The position numbers and the translations under genes were made by a program. The notes under the pieces are model-generated. The model saw nothing but the letters and a program-made list of their open reading frames with translations, made no database searches and had not been told where the DNA came from. From positions 620,001 through 684,000 of the forward strand of contig CAVVSD010000001.1 of the NCBI GenBank assembly GCA_963750895.1: a stretch of DNA of 64,000 nucleotides, in the 5' to 3' direction. The DNA comes from CAVVSD01 sp963750895. Lineage in GTDB: Bacteria; Actinomycetota; Thermoleophilia; Solirubrobacterales; Solirubrobacteraceae. Positions 32,792 through 40,178 of this stretch are shown piece after piece. The stretch's first letter is position 1. Each line of letters opens with the position of its first letter.

Positions 32792-35002
32792 GTGCGTCGT
32801 CGCGTCACCTTCTCCCGCAACGTCACCCTGTCGTTGTCGCGGACCTGCAGCTCGCATTGCAAGTACTGCGCGTTCGCCACCCATCGCCCGCATCTGCACG
32901 AGCCGGACGAGGTCATCGATCTCCTCGATCGTGCAGCGCGTCGCAACGTGAAGGAGCTGCTCGTCCTCACCGGCGAGCAGCCCGACCATCACGCCGGGGT
33001 CCGGGCCAAGCTCGCCGAGCTCGGCTTCGAGGACTTCGTCGCCTACGTCGTGTGGGCGAGCGAACGGGCGCTGGAACGCGGGATCCTGCCGCACTCGAAC
33101 CTCGGCGCGCTCGGCCGGGAGGACCTCGCGCGGCTGCGCGAGGTGACGGCGTCGCAGGGGATGATGCTCGAGTCGATCCGCGACGACCTCGTCGCGCACC
33201 AGGCGTCCCCGTCGAAGGACCCGCAGGTGCGCCTGGCGACGATCCGCGCCGCGGGTGAGCTGCGGATCCCGTTCACGTCGGGGATCCTCGTGGGGATCGG
33301 CGAGACCGAGGAGGACCGCGTCGCGTCGCTCGAGGCGCTCGCCGCGGTGCACGCCGAGCACGGGCACCTGCAGGAGGTCATCCTCCAGAACTTCGTCCCG
33401 CACCGCCGGTACTACGGCGAGGAGCCGGCCGACATCGCGACCGACGTCGCCGAGCGCTACTGGCAGACGGGGCTGACGCTCGCGCCGCACGCCGAGGCTC
33501 CGAAGTGGGCGACGCCGATCACGATCGAGGACATGAAGCGCCTCATCGGCGAGGCGCGCCGGCTCATGCCCGACGTCGGCATCCAGATCCCGCCGAACCT
33601 CGCGGACTGGTGGCCGGAGCTCGTCCAGGCGGGCGCGACCGACCTCGGGGGCCTGTCGTCCAACGGCGACCACATCTCTCCCGAGCACCCCTTCCCGTCG
33701 CCGCATCAGGTGCGCAAGCGGCTGCTGGAGGACGGGGTGGCGCTGACCGAGCGGCTCTGCGTGTACGCGAAGTACATCGACGCCGACTGGGTCGACCAGG
33801 GCGTGCTGGACGTCATCAAGACGCGCTTCTGGTCGTTCATCCCGCGCAACGGCTCGGGCCGGACGGACGCTCCGCAGCCGATCCGTCGCGACCTCGTCGC
33901 GGGCGCGGTGGCGAAGGGCCGCGAGGGCGTCGAGCTCACGCCGGAGGAGCTCACGGCGCTGTTCGCCGAGACCCGGCCGGAGGCGGTCGAGGACATCCGC
34001 CAGGCGGCGGACGAGCTGCGCGCCGAGCTGGCGGGGGACACCGTCACCTTCGTCGTCAACCGCAACATCAACGTCTCGAACGTCTGCATCGTCGGCTGCG
34101 CGTTCTGCGGCTTCGGGCAGGGCAAGCGGTCCCCCGACGCCTACCAGCACGAGGACGCGGACTTCGTCGCCCGCATCAACGAGGCCGTCGAGTACGGGGC
34201 GACCGAGCTGTGCATCCAGTCGGGCATCCATCCGGACTGGTCGTTCGAGGACTACCTCGGCTACCTGCGCCTCGCGAAGGCGACCGCGCCGCAGCTGCAC
34301 CTGCACGCGTACTCGCCGATGGAGGTCGCGCACATCTGCGACGTCTCCGGGCTCGCGCCGAGCGAGGTCTTCGAGCAGCTGCGCGAGGCCGGGCTCGGCT
34401 CCACGCCCGGCACCGCCGCCGAGGTGCTCCACGACGGCGTGCGCCAGCGCATCTCGCCGAACAAGCTGCCGGTCGCGCGGTGGGTCGAGGTCATCGAGGC
34501 GTCGCACCGCACGGGGCTGCGGTCGACGGCGACGGTGATGTTCGGGCACATCGAGGAGCCGTGGGAGCTCGCCGAGCACATGCGCGTCGTGCGCTCGCTC
34601 CAGGAGCGGACGGGCGGCTTCACGGAGTTCGTGCCGCTCTCGTTCATCCCGTTCCACACGCTGCTGGGCCGGACGCACGGGGTCGAGGAGATCTCCCGCG
34701 AGGAGAACCTCAAGCACACGGCCGTGTTCCGGCTCGCGCTGGGCAAGACCGTCCCGTCGCTGCAGGCGTCCTGGGTGAAGATGGGCCTGGAGGCGGCGAC
34801 CGAGGCGCTGCGCTGGGGCGTGAACGACCTCGGCGGCACGCTGATGGAGGAGTCGATCAGCCGCCTGGCCGGCTCCTACCACGGCACGCGCCTGGACCCG
34901 CCCGAGCTCATCGCCGCGGCCCACGCGGCGGGCCGCCCGGCGGCGGAGCGCACGACGCTCTACGAGCTGCGCGCGCACTACCCGGTGTCGGTGGCTGCCT
35001 AG
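32792..35002 (+). CDS. fbiC: FO synthase (CofG-CofH fusion), coenzyme F420 biosynthesis
   Basis: 736 residues carrying two radical-SAM enzymes in tandem. The CofG half has CSSHCKYC near residue 15; the CofH half has CIVGCAFC near residue 430; both keep the three cluster cysteines. Together they make 7,8-didemethyl-8-hydroxy-5-deazariboflavin (FO) from a ribityl-pyrimidine and tyrosine. The fused form is typical of actinobacteria. GTG start without Shine-Dalgarno; TAGACT (32779-32784) is 7 nt ahead, so the message looks leaderless. The remaining F420 genes lie at 36052-38373 on the other strand. Confidence 0.96.
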   Translation: MRRRVTFSRNVTLSLSRTCSSHCKYCAFATHRPHLHEPDEVIDLLDRAARRNVKELLVLTGEQPDHHAGVRAKLAELGFEDFVAYVVWASERALERGILPHSNLGALGREDLARLREVTASQGMMLESIRDDLVAHQASPSKDPQVRLATIRAAGELRIPFTSGILVGIGETEEDRVASLEALAAVHAEHGHLQEVILQNFVPHRRYYGEEPADIATDVAERYWQTGLTLAPHAEAPKWATPITIEDMKRLIGEARRLMPDVGIQIPPNLADWWPELVQAGATDLGGLSSNGDHISPEHPFPSPHQVRKRLLEDGVALTERLCVYAKYIDADWVDQGVLDVIKTRFWSFIPRNGSGRTDAPQPIRRDLVAGAVAKGREGVELTPEELTALFAETRPEAVEDIRQAADELRAELAGDTVTFVVNRNINVSNVCIVGCAFCGFGQGKRSPDAYQHEDADFVARINEAVEYGATELCIQSGIHPDWSFEDYLGYLRLAKATAPQLHLHAYSPMEVAHICDVSGLAPSEVFEQLREAGLGSTPGTAAEVLHDGVRQRISPNKLPVARWVEVIEASHRTGLRSTATVMFGHIEEPWELAEHMRVVRSLQERTGGFTEFVPLSFIPFHTLLGRTHGVEEISREENLKHTAVFRLALGKTVPSLQASWVKMGLEAATEALRWGVNDLGGTLMEESISRLAGSYHGTRLDPPELIAAAHAAGRPAAERTTLYELRAHYPVSVAA

Positions 35003-35029
35003 GGGGCGAAACGTGATCCGCAGGCGCCT

Positions 35030-35900
35030 ATGCACGCCATGCGTGCATTACCTCCCGCGGATCTCACACAACTGGCGAGTCGGCAGTACGGCGTCGTGTC
35101 GCGCGCTCAGCTGTCCGCCCTCGGCCTCGATCGGGGCTGGGTCCAACAGCGGTCGCCGGCGGCTGGCTCCTGCGGCTTCACCGGGGCGTCTACGCCCTCG
35201 GCCACAGCGCGCCGCGCGACGAGACCAGCTGGCTCGCAGCGGTGCTCGCGTGCGGCTCGGGCGCGGTCCTGAGTCACACTGCGCCGGCGCGCTCTGGTAC
35301 GGCGGTCGCTGGCGGATGCCGGAGGTGACGGTCCCGCACCACCGGCGGGTTCGCGGCGTCATCACGCATCAGGGGCGTCTCGCGTCCGCCGATCGGGTGC
35401 AGCGGATGGGCATCCCGGTGACGTCGCCGGCCCGAACCCTCGTCGACCTCGCCCACTCCCTCGATGACGAGGCCCTCGAGCGAGTCGTGCGAGAAGCGCA
35501 GTTCCGCGGCCTGTTCAGCGTGCGGGCGATCCAGGACGCGTTGACCCGTCGTCCGAGCGTCGCCCTCCGGGAGCTCCTCGACGACCTCAACCCCACGCAG
35601 TCCAAGCTGGAGGATGCGTTCCTCCGGCTGTGCCGTCGCTTCGACATCCCTCGCCCCCGAGCGCAGGTTCGCGGTGGGCGCAGACGGCCGGACTTCGTGT
35701 GGGCAGAGTCGCGGCTCGTCGTCGAGGTCGACTCCTGGCAGGCGCATTCCACTCCGCACGCGTTCCAGGCCGACCGCACGCTCTCGAACGCCGTGCAGCT
35801 CGCCGGGTGGACGATCCTGCGCTTCACCTACCGGGACGTGACCCGCCGCCCGGAGCTCGTCGCGGCCCAGGTGCGCCAGGCGCTCGGGCTAGCGCCGTGA
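35030..35900 (+). pseudogene. AbiEi-like N-terminal / DUF559 domain protein, broken by two single-base losses
   Basis: The parts of one protein lie in three successive frames. Frame 1 from ATG 35030 gives DLTQLASRQYGVVSRAQLSALGLDRGWVQQR; after 35150-35152 the match continues one base off (GGWLLRLHRGVYALGHSAPRDETSWLAAVLACG); after 35281-35285 it shifts again to ALWYGGRWRMPEVTVPHHRRV and stays intact to the end. Restoring one G at each point yields an unbroken protein of about 290 residues: an AbiEi-type winged-helix antitoxin domain plus a DUF559 nuclease-like domain (RRPDFVWAESRLVVEVDSWQAHS). Either a decayed gene or an assembly fault; several other genes here show the same defect. Its TGA is the first triplet of the palindromic repeat that follows. 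Confidence 0.8.
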
Positions 35901-36046
35901 GTCAGGAGTTCGCGGGCATCCGGCGGCGCCGTTATCGCGTCTGCCGGCCCCCGGCATCGCCTGCCGTATGCCCGATATGCTGTCGATGCCGGTCGCCGGC
36001 AAGACGCGATTCGGCATCCGCCGGCTGCACCCGAACTCCTGACTCA
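35898..36046. repeat. Palindromic dispersed element, copy 1
   Basis: 149 nt that fold almost completely on themselves. Left arm 35898-35959 and right arm 35984-36046 are reverse complements with few mismatches; the outer 15 nt (TGAGTCAGGAGTTCG) match perfectly. The loop is about 24 nt. The left end supplies the TGA stop of the upstream plus-strand gene; the conserved block runs on the right through CGACGCTAGAG, which contains the TAG stop of cofE on the minus strand. A second copy with the same placement is at 58335-58477. Confidence 0.8.
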
Positions 36047-36051
36047 CGACG

Positions 36052-36801
36052 CTAGAGGAACAGGTCCTCGGCGGGGTCGCGGACGAGGCCCGCCACCGCG
36101 CCGGGGCCGTCGTCCGCCGAGACGTAGCGGTCCAGGCCGCGGACGAGGACCGCGGGCTCGCGCGAGTCCTTCGTGCGGGCCAGGTCCGCCGCGGCGGCGG
36201 CCTGGTCGGCCACCGCGATCTGCGTCGCGCGCAGCTCCCGGCCCTCGTTGTCCACCCGGCCGGTCCAGTCGTCGAGCGGCAGCAGCCCGGCGCAGCCGAT
36301 CGCCACGTCGCTCTGGCCGCGCCGCCACGCGCGGCCGAACGAGTCGGCGATCACGATCGCGGGCGCCACGCCGCGCAGCGCCGCGAGCCGCGCCCGCAGC
36401 GCGCGTGCCGACCCGTCCGGGTCGACCGGGAGCAGCACGAGCGCGTCGTCGCCCGGTGCGTTGGAGGCGTCGACGCCCGCGTTCGCGCACACGAACCCGT
36501 GGTGCGTCCGCACGATCAGCACACCCCGCACCGCCCGGACGACGTCCTCCGTCTCGCCGAGCACCACCTCGACGGCCCGCGGGTCCTTGCCCAGCGTCTC
36601 CGCGAGCTCGACCGCGCGCGCCGACGGCGCGACGTCCGCGAGCCGCACGACGCGCCCCTCCGCCTTCGACACCACCTTCTGCGACACGACGACGACGTCG
36701 CCGGCGGCGAGATCTCCGGGCGCCGCGTCGGCGAGCATCGCGCCGAGGTCGTCACCCGGGACGACCTCGGGCACGCCCTGCAGCGCGACCGCCGTGATCA
36801 C
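36052..36801 (-). CDS. cofE: Coenzyme F420-0:L-glutamate ligase
   Basis: 249 residues. Adds glutamates to F420-0 using GTP. Family strands visible: GDVVVVSQKVVSKAEGRVV, GFVCANAGVDASNA, IADSFGRAWRRGQSDVAIGCAG. It has only the ligase domain; the extra C-terminal FMN reductase domain of mycobacterial FbiB is absent, as in archaeal CofE, so the dehydro-F420 reduction step must be done elsewhere if needed. GTG start overlaps the cofC stop (GTGA). Last gene of the STAS-cofD-cofC-cofE operon, ending at the palindromic repeat. Confidence 0.93.
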   Translation of the reverse strand: MITAVALQGVPEVVPGDDLGAMLADAAPGDLAAGDVVVVSQKVVSKAEGRVVRLADVAPSARAVELAETLGKDPRAVEVVLGETEDVVRAVRGVLIVRTHHGFVCANAGVDASNAPGDDALVLLPVDPDGSARALRARLAALRGVAPAIVIADSFGRAWRRGQSDVAIGCAGLLPLDDWTGRVDNEGRELRATQIAVADQAAAAADLARTKDSREPAVLVRGLDRYVSADDGPGAVAGLVRDPAEDLFL

Positions 36802-37460
36802 TTCGCCTCGTCGTTGCGCGCCAGCCGCCGCAGCAGCCCACGCGTGTGGGCCGCGCCGCCGCGGGATCGCTCCAGCGCCTCGCGCATCGCCGCCAGGTCG
36901 TCCGGCGTGTCGACGTCGAGCACGAGCGACGGCATCTCCTCCACCCGCAGCGAAGCTCCCGCCTCCTCCGCGAGCGCGGTGTGGCGATCGCGGCTGCCGG
37001 GGCCGAACGACGGCTCGATCGCGCTCGGCGGGTGCAGCAGCAGCCCGTTCGTCCCGGTGCCGTGGCGGTCGGGGACGAGCACGACCGACGGCGCCGGCTC
37101 GACCGACTGCAGCAGCGCGGTGAGCTGGGTGGGATCGAGCGCCGGGCAGTCGCCGGGGACGAGGAGCACGACGTCCGCGCCCTCCACGGCGTCGAGCCCG
37201 AGCTGCGCGGCCGGCGACTGGCCGGCCTCGCGCGTGTCGGAGACGACCCGCGCGCCGTAGCCCAGTGCGAGCGCCTCCGCGACCGGCTCGGCGGTGACGA
37301 CCACGACCTCGTCGAGTCCCTCGGTCCGCCGGAGCGCCACGAGGACGTCCGTGAGCATCGCCTCGGCGAGCGCGCGCCTGGTCCCGGGCGCGAGCCCGGT
37401 GCTCAGGCGCTGCTTGGCGTCGGCGAATCGCTTCACCGGCAGGACGGCAACCGCGCGCAC
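36798..37460 (-). CDS. cofC: 2-phospho-L-lactate / phosphoenolpyruvate guanylyltransferase
   Basis: 220 residues, MobA-like nucleotidyltransferase fold. N-terminal VAVLPVKRFADAKQRLS is the GTP loop; LLVPGDCPALDP has the metal-binding Asp, and PDRHGTGTNGLLLHPP is family-specific. In actinobacteria the counterpart, FbiD, activates PEP with GTP to give the precursor of F420-0; the substrate (PEP or 2-phospholactate) cannot be told here. GTG start, 4 nt after cofD. The two genes around it act directly after it in the pathway. Confidence 0.92.
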   Translation of the reverse strand: MRAVAVLPVKRFADAKQRLSTGLAPGTRRALAEAMLTDVLVALRRTEGLDEVVVVTAEPVAEALALGYGARVVSDTREAGQSPAAQLGLDAVEGADVVLLVPGDCPALDPTQLTALLQSVEPAPSVVLVPDRHGTGTNGLLLHPPSAIEPSFGPGSRDRHTALAEEAGASLRVEEMPSLVLDVDTPDDLAAMREALERSRGGAAHTRGLLRRLARNDEAK

Positions 37461-37464
37461 GTAC

Positions 37465-38373
37465 CTAGCTTGCCAGGGCCTCGGCGAACGTCAGCGCGGC
37501 GCCCGCGACGCGCCTGCGACCCTCGGCGTCGGCCATGAGCGTGTCCGTGCGCAGCACCGGCAGCGGGCCCGCGCGTCGCTCGTCGCAGACCATGCCGTCG
37601 AGCACGTCGCCGAGCAGCTCCGCCACGCCGCCGGCCGTCGCCGGCTGCCCCGTCCATGCGATGAAGTCGGCGGTCGGCCCCTTGAGCACCGCGCCGTCCA
37701 CGAGCGGCGACACGGCCACGACGGGCGCGTCCGTCTCGCGGAGCGCGTCGCGGATGCCGGGCACGGCCAGGATCGGGCCGATCGAGATGACGGGGTTCGA
37801 CGGTCCGATGACGACGGCCCGCGCGGACGCGATCGCCTCCAGCACCTCCGGCGACGCCTTCGCGGCCTCGGCGCCGCGCAGCTCCACGCCGTCGACCGGG
37901 CCCTCCGCGCGCTGCAGGATCATGAACTCCTGGAACGGCGCCCAGCTCCCGCGCGCGAGCACCCACGTGCGGACCGGGTCGTCGGACATCGGCAGGACGC
38001 GTGCACCGAGCCCGAGCGAGCGCGTCAGCTCCGCGAGCGTCTCCGTGAGCCGCACGCCGCCTGCGAGGAGCTCGGCCCGCCGCAGGCCGACCGCGAGGTC
38101 GCGGTCGCCGAGGTTGAACCACACGTCGACGCCGAGCTCGCGCATGCCGTCCATGACGTTGAACGTGTCGTCGCGCAGGCCCCAGCCGCGCTCGTCGATG
38201 CGGTCGGCGAGCCAGAACGCGCACAGGTCCGGGTCGGGGGAGACGTAGGCGCCGTAGATCTCGACGTCGTCGCCGGTGTTGGCGACGACCACGAGCTCGT
38301 CACCGACCAGGTCCAGCATGCCGCGCGCGAGCTTGGCACCCCCGGTGCCGCCCGCCAGGACGACGACGCTCAC
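37465..38373 (-). CDS. cofD: 2-phospho-L-lactate transferase (F420-0 synthesis)
   Basis: 302 residues. N-terminal VVLAGGTGGAKLARGM is the family nucleotide loop, followed by VVVANTGDDVEIYGAYVSPDPD, which contains the metal-binding Asp. The mid-region WFNLGDRDLAVGLRR and IGPSNPVISIGPILAVPG are also diagnostic. Joins FO with the activated phospho-acid made by CofC. Its ATG overlaps the stop of the upstream STAS gene (ATGA), so its translation is tied to that regulator-like protein. Confidence 0.94.
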   Translation of the reverse strand: MSVVVLAGGTGGAKLARGMLDLVGDELVVVANTGDDVEIYGAYVSPDPDLCAFWLADRIDERGWGLRDDTFNVMDGMRELGVDVWFNLGDRDLAVGLRRAELLAGGVRLTETLAELTRSLGLGARVLPMSDDPVRTWVLARGSWAPFQEFMILQRAEGPVDGVELRGAEAAKASPEVLEAIASARAVVIGPSNPVISIGPILAVPGIRDALRETDAPVVAVSPLVDGAVLKGPTADFIAWTGQPATAGGVAELLGDVLDGMVCDERRAGPLPVLRTDTLMADAEGRRRVAGAALTFAEALAS

Positions 38374-38717
38374 TCGGAGATTGCCTGGCCGACTGCCTCA
38401 TCGGCCGTCGACGCCCACGCGAACAGCCCCTCCACGCCGGTGACGGCGAACAGCCGCTGCGTCGTCGCCGATCCGCGCACGAGGATGAACGGCGATCCCT
38501 GCTCGGTGCGGCGCCGGCGCTCGCTGATGAGCGTGGCGAGACCCGTGGAGTCGATGAAGTCCAGGCCCCCGAGGACGAGCACGATCGGCCCGTCGCCGAA
38601 GGCGTCGGCCAGCTGCGGCGCCGTCGCGAGGTCGAGCTCACCTTCCGGAGTCAGGACTCGGACGCCGTTGCGCTGCTCGGTCGCGAGGCGGAAGGCAGGC
38701 GGGCCAGCTGCGCTCAT
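38370..38717 (-). CDS. STAS-domain anti-sigma-factor antagonist
   Basis: 115 residues, a lone STAS domain: GELDLATAPQLADAF, then IVLVLGGLDFIDSTGLATLISERRR with the phosphorylatable Ser in DSTGL. Such proteins bind anti-sigma kinases and free SigB/SigF-type sigma factors; one such sigma is encoded at 21720. It heads the F420 operon and overlaps cofD by 4 nt. TACATT (38731-38726) is 8 nt before the ATG, with no Shine-Dalgarno: another leaderless start. Its position with F420 genes is unusual. Confidence 0.88.
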   Translation of the reverse strand: MSAAGPPAFRLATEQRNGVRVLTPEGELDLATAPQLADAFGDGPIVLVLGGLDFIDSTGLATLISERRRRTEQGSPFILVRGSATTQRLFAVTGVEGLFAWASTADEAVGQAISE

Positions 38718-38739
38718 GGACGGGGAATGTACTGACGGA

Positions 38740-40137
38740 TCACGCGGCGCGGTAACGCTCCATCGCGACCCGCCGTTCCGCGGCGTGGTCGACGATCGGG
38801 GCGGGGTAGTCCTTCCCGATGGTGCAGTCGGCCTGCCGCTGTTCGTCATCGGACATCGTCCATGGTTCACCCAGCTTTGCGTCGGGGACGTCGGAGAGCT
38901 CAGGAATCCAGCGCCGGACGTAGCGTCCGTCGGGGTCGAAGCGCTCCTGCTGGCGCGTCGGGTTGAACAGCCGCTGGAAGTACGGGGCCGGATCCGTGCC
39001 GGTCGAGGCGACCCACTGCCAGCCGCCGTTGTTGGAGCCGACGTCCCCGTCGAGCAGGTGCTCCATGAAGTGCGCCTCACCCAGTCGCCAGTCGAGGTGC
39101 AGGTCCTTCACGAGGAACGACGCGACGATCATCCGCGCGCGGTTGTGCATCCAGCCCATGACGCGCAGCTGGCGCATGGCGGCGTCCACGACCGGATAGC
39201 CGGTCTCGCCCGCCTTCCAGGCCGCGAGCGCGTCGGGGTCGTCGTCCCACGCCAGCGTGCCCCGGTAGCGCTCCTGGAACTCCATCCGCGCCGCCTCCGG
39301 GTGGTGCAGCAGGACCGCGCCGTAGAAGTCGCGCCAGGCGAGCTCGGAGCGGTACACCTCGGCGCCACGGCCGCCGGCGGCGCGGACGCGCTCCTCGAGC
39401 CACAGCGGCGACAGCGTCCCGAACCGCAGGTGTACCGACAGTCGCGAGGTGTCGTCGGCCAGGACGTTGCGTCCCGTCCCGTAGCCGCGGATCTCCGAGC
39501 GCACCCAGCGCTTCGCCGCCTTCTGGGCCGCGGCCTCCGAGGCCGGTGGGCGATCGAGGAGGTCGGGCGCGCCGTCGAACCCGAGCGACGCCAGCGACGG
39601 CATCCGGCCGATCTTCGCGCCGGACGGCAGCTCGATCGCGCGGGGCGCCGGCACGACCGAGCGGCGCTCCTGGCGCGTCCAGCTCCGCAGGAACGGGCTG
39701 AACACCGTGTACGGCCTGCCGTCCTTCGTGAGGACCCGGTTCAGGTCGGCGATGTAGATCCCGGGATGCCGCACGAGCGGCACGTCGCCGAGCGCCTCGT
39801 CCACCCGGTCGTCGCGCGCGCGTGCGAAGCCGGTCGTCTCCTCGCTGCAGTGGACGGCGTCGGCGCCGACCTCGCGCACCACCTCGGGCAGGACCTCCTC
39901 CGGCGCCCCGCTGCGCACCGCCAGCCGGCCGCCGCGCGCACGCAGCTCCTCGTCGAGCGCGTGGAGCGCGTCGAGCATCCACGCCGTCCGGCCCGCGGAG
40001 CGGAAGCGGCCCCCGAGGAGCACGGGATCGAAGACGAACAGGGGCAGCACGCGATCGTGCTCGCGGGCGGCCTCGGCCAGCGCGGGCAGATCGTGGACCC
40101 GGAGGTCCCGGCGGTACCAGACGACTGCTGTGGTCAT
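38740..40137 (-). CDS. phr: Deoxyribodipyrimidine photolyase (class I)
   Basis: 465 residues. N-terminal antenna domain (VVWYRRDLRVHDLPALAEAA) and C-terminal FAD domain with the DNA/FAD signature TGYPVVDAAMRQLRVMGWMHNRARMIVASFLVKDLHLDWR and GGWQWVASTGTDPAPYFQRLFNP. Uses blue light to split cyclobutane pyrimidine dimers. It lies next to the F420/FO genes; some class I photolyases use FO as antenna pigment. It is divergent from the acetoacetyl-CoA ligase gene with only about 40 bp between starts. Confidence 0.94.
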   Translation of the reverse strand: MTTAVVWYRRDLRVHDLPALAEAAREHDRVLPLFVFDPVLLGGRFRSAGRTAWMLDALHALDEELRARGGRLAVRSGAPEEVLPEVVREVGADAVHCSEETTGFARARDDRVDEALGDVPLVRHPGIYIADLNRVLTKDGRPYTVFSPFLRSWTRQERRSVVPAPRAIELPSGAKIGRMPSLASLGFDGAPDLLDRPPASEAAAQKAAKRWVRSEIRGYGTGRNVLADDTSRLSVHLRFGTLSPLWLEERVRAAGGRGAEVYRSELAWRDFYGAVLLHHPEAARMEFQERYRGTLAWDDDPDALAAWKAGETGYPVVDAAMRQLRVMGWMHNRARMIVASFLVKDLHLDWRLGEAHFMEHLLDGDVGSNNGGWQWVASTGTDPAPYFQRLFNPTRQQERFDPDGRYVRRWIPELSDVPDAKLGEPWTMSDDEQRQADCTIGKDYPAPIVDHAAERRVAMERYRAA

Positions 40138-40144
40138 CGCAGAT

Positions 40145-40158
40145 GCCTACGGGTAGGC
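40145..40158. promoter_or_regulatory. Perfect palindrome in the phr / acetoacetyl-CoA ligase divergent gap
   Basis: GCCTACGGGTAGGC is an exact inverted repeat (6-bp arms, GG centre) in the middle of the 41-bp gap. The plus-strand -10 TAGGAT (40166-40171) is 7 nt before the GTG at 40179. The palindrome could bind a shared regulator or just be the two facing promoter cores. Confidence 0.4.
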
Positions 40159-40178
40159 GGCTGCCTAGGATGAACCAC

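Noticed and set aside
35030..35900. A type IV toxin-antitoxin system around the AbiEi-like gene
   Set aside because: No AbiEii-type nucleotidyltransferase toxin is adjacent, and the C-terminal DUF559 domain fits the common orphan proteins instead.
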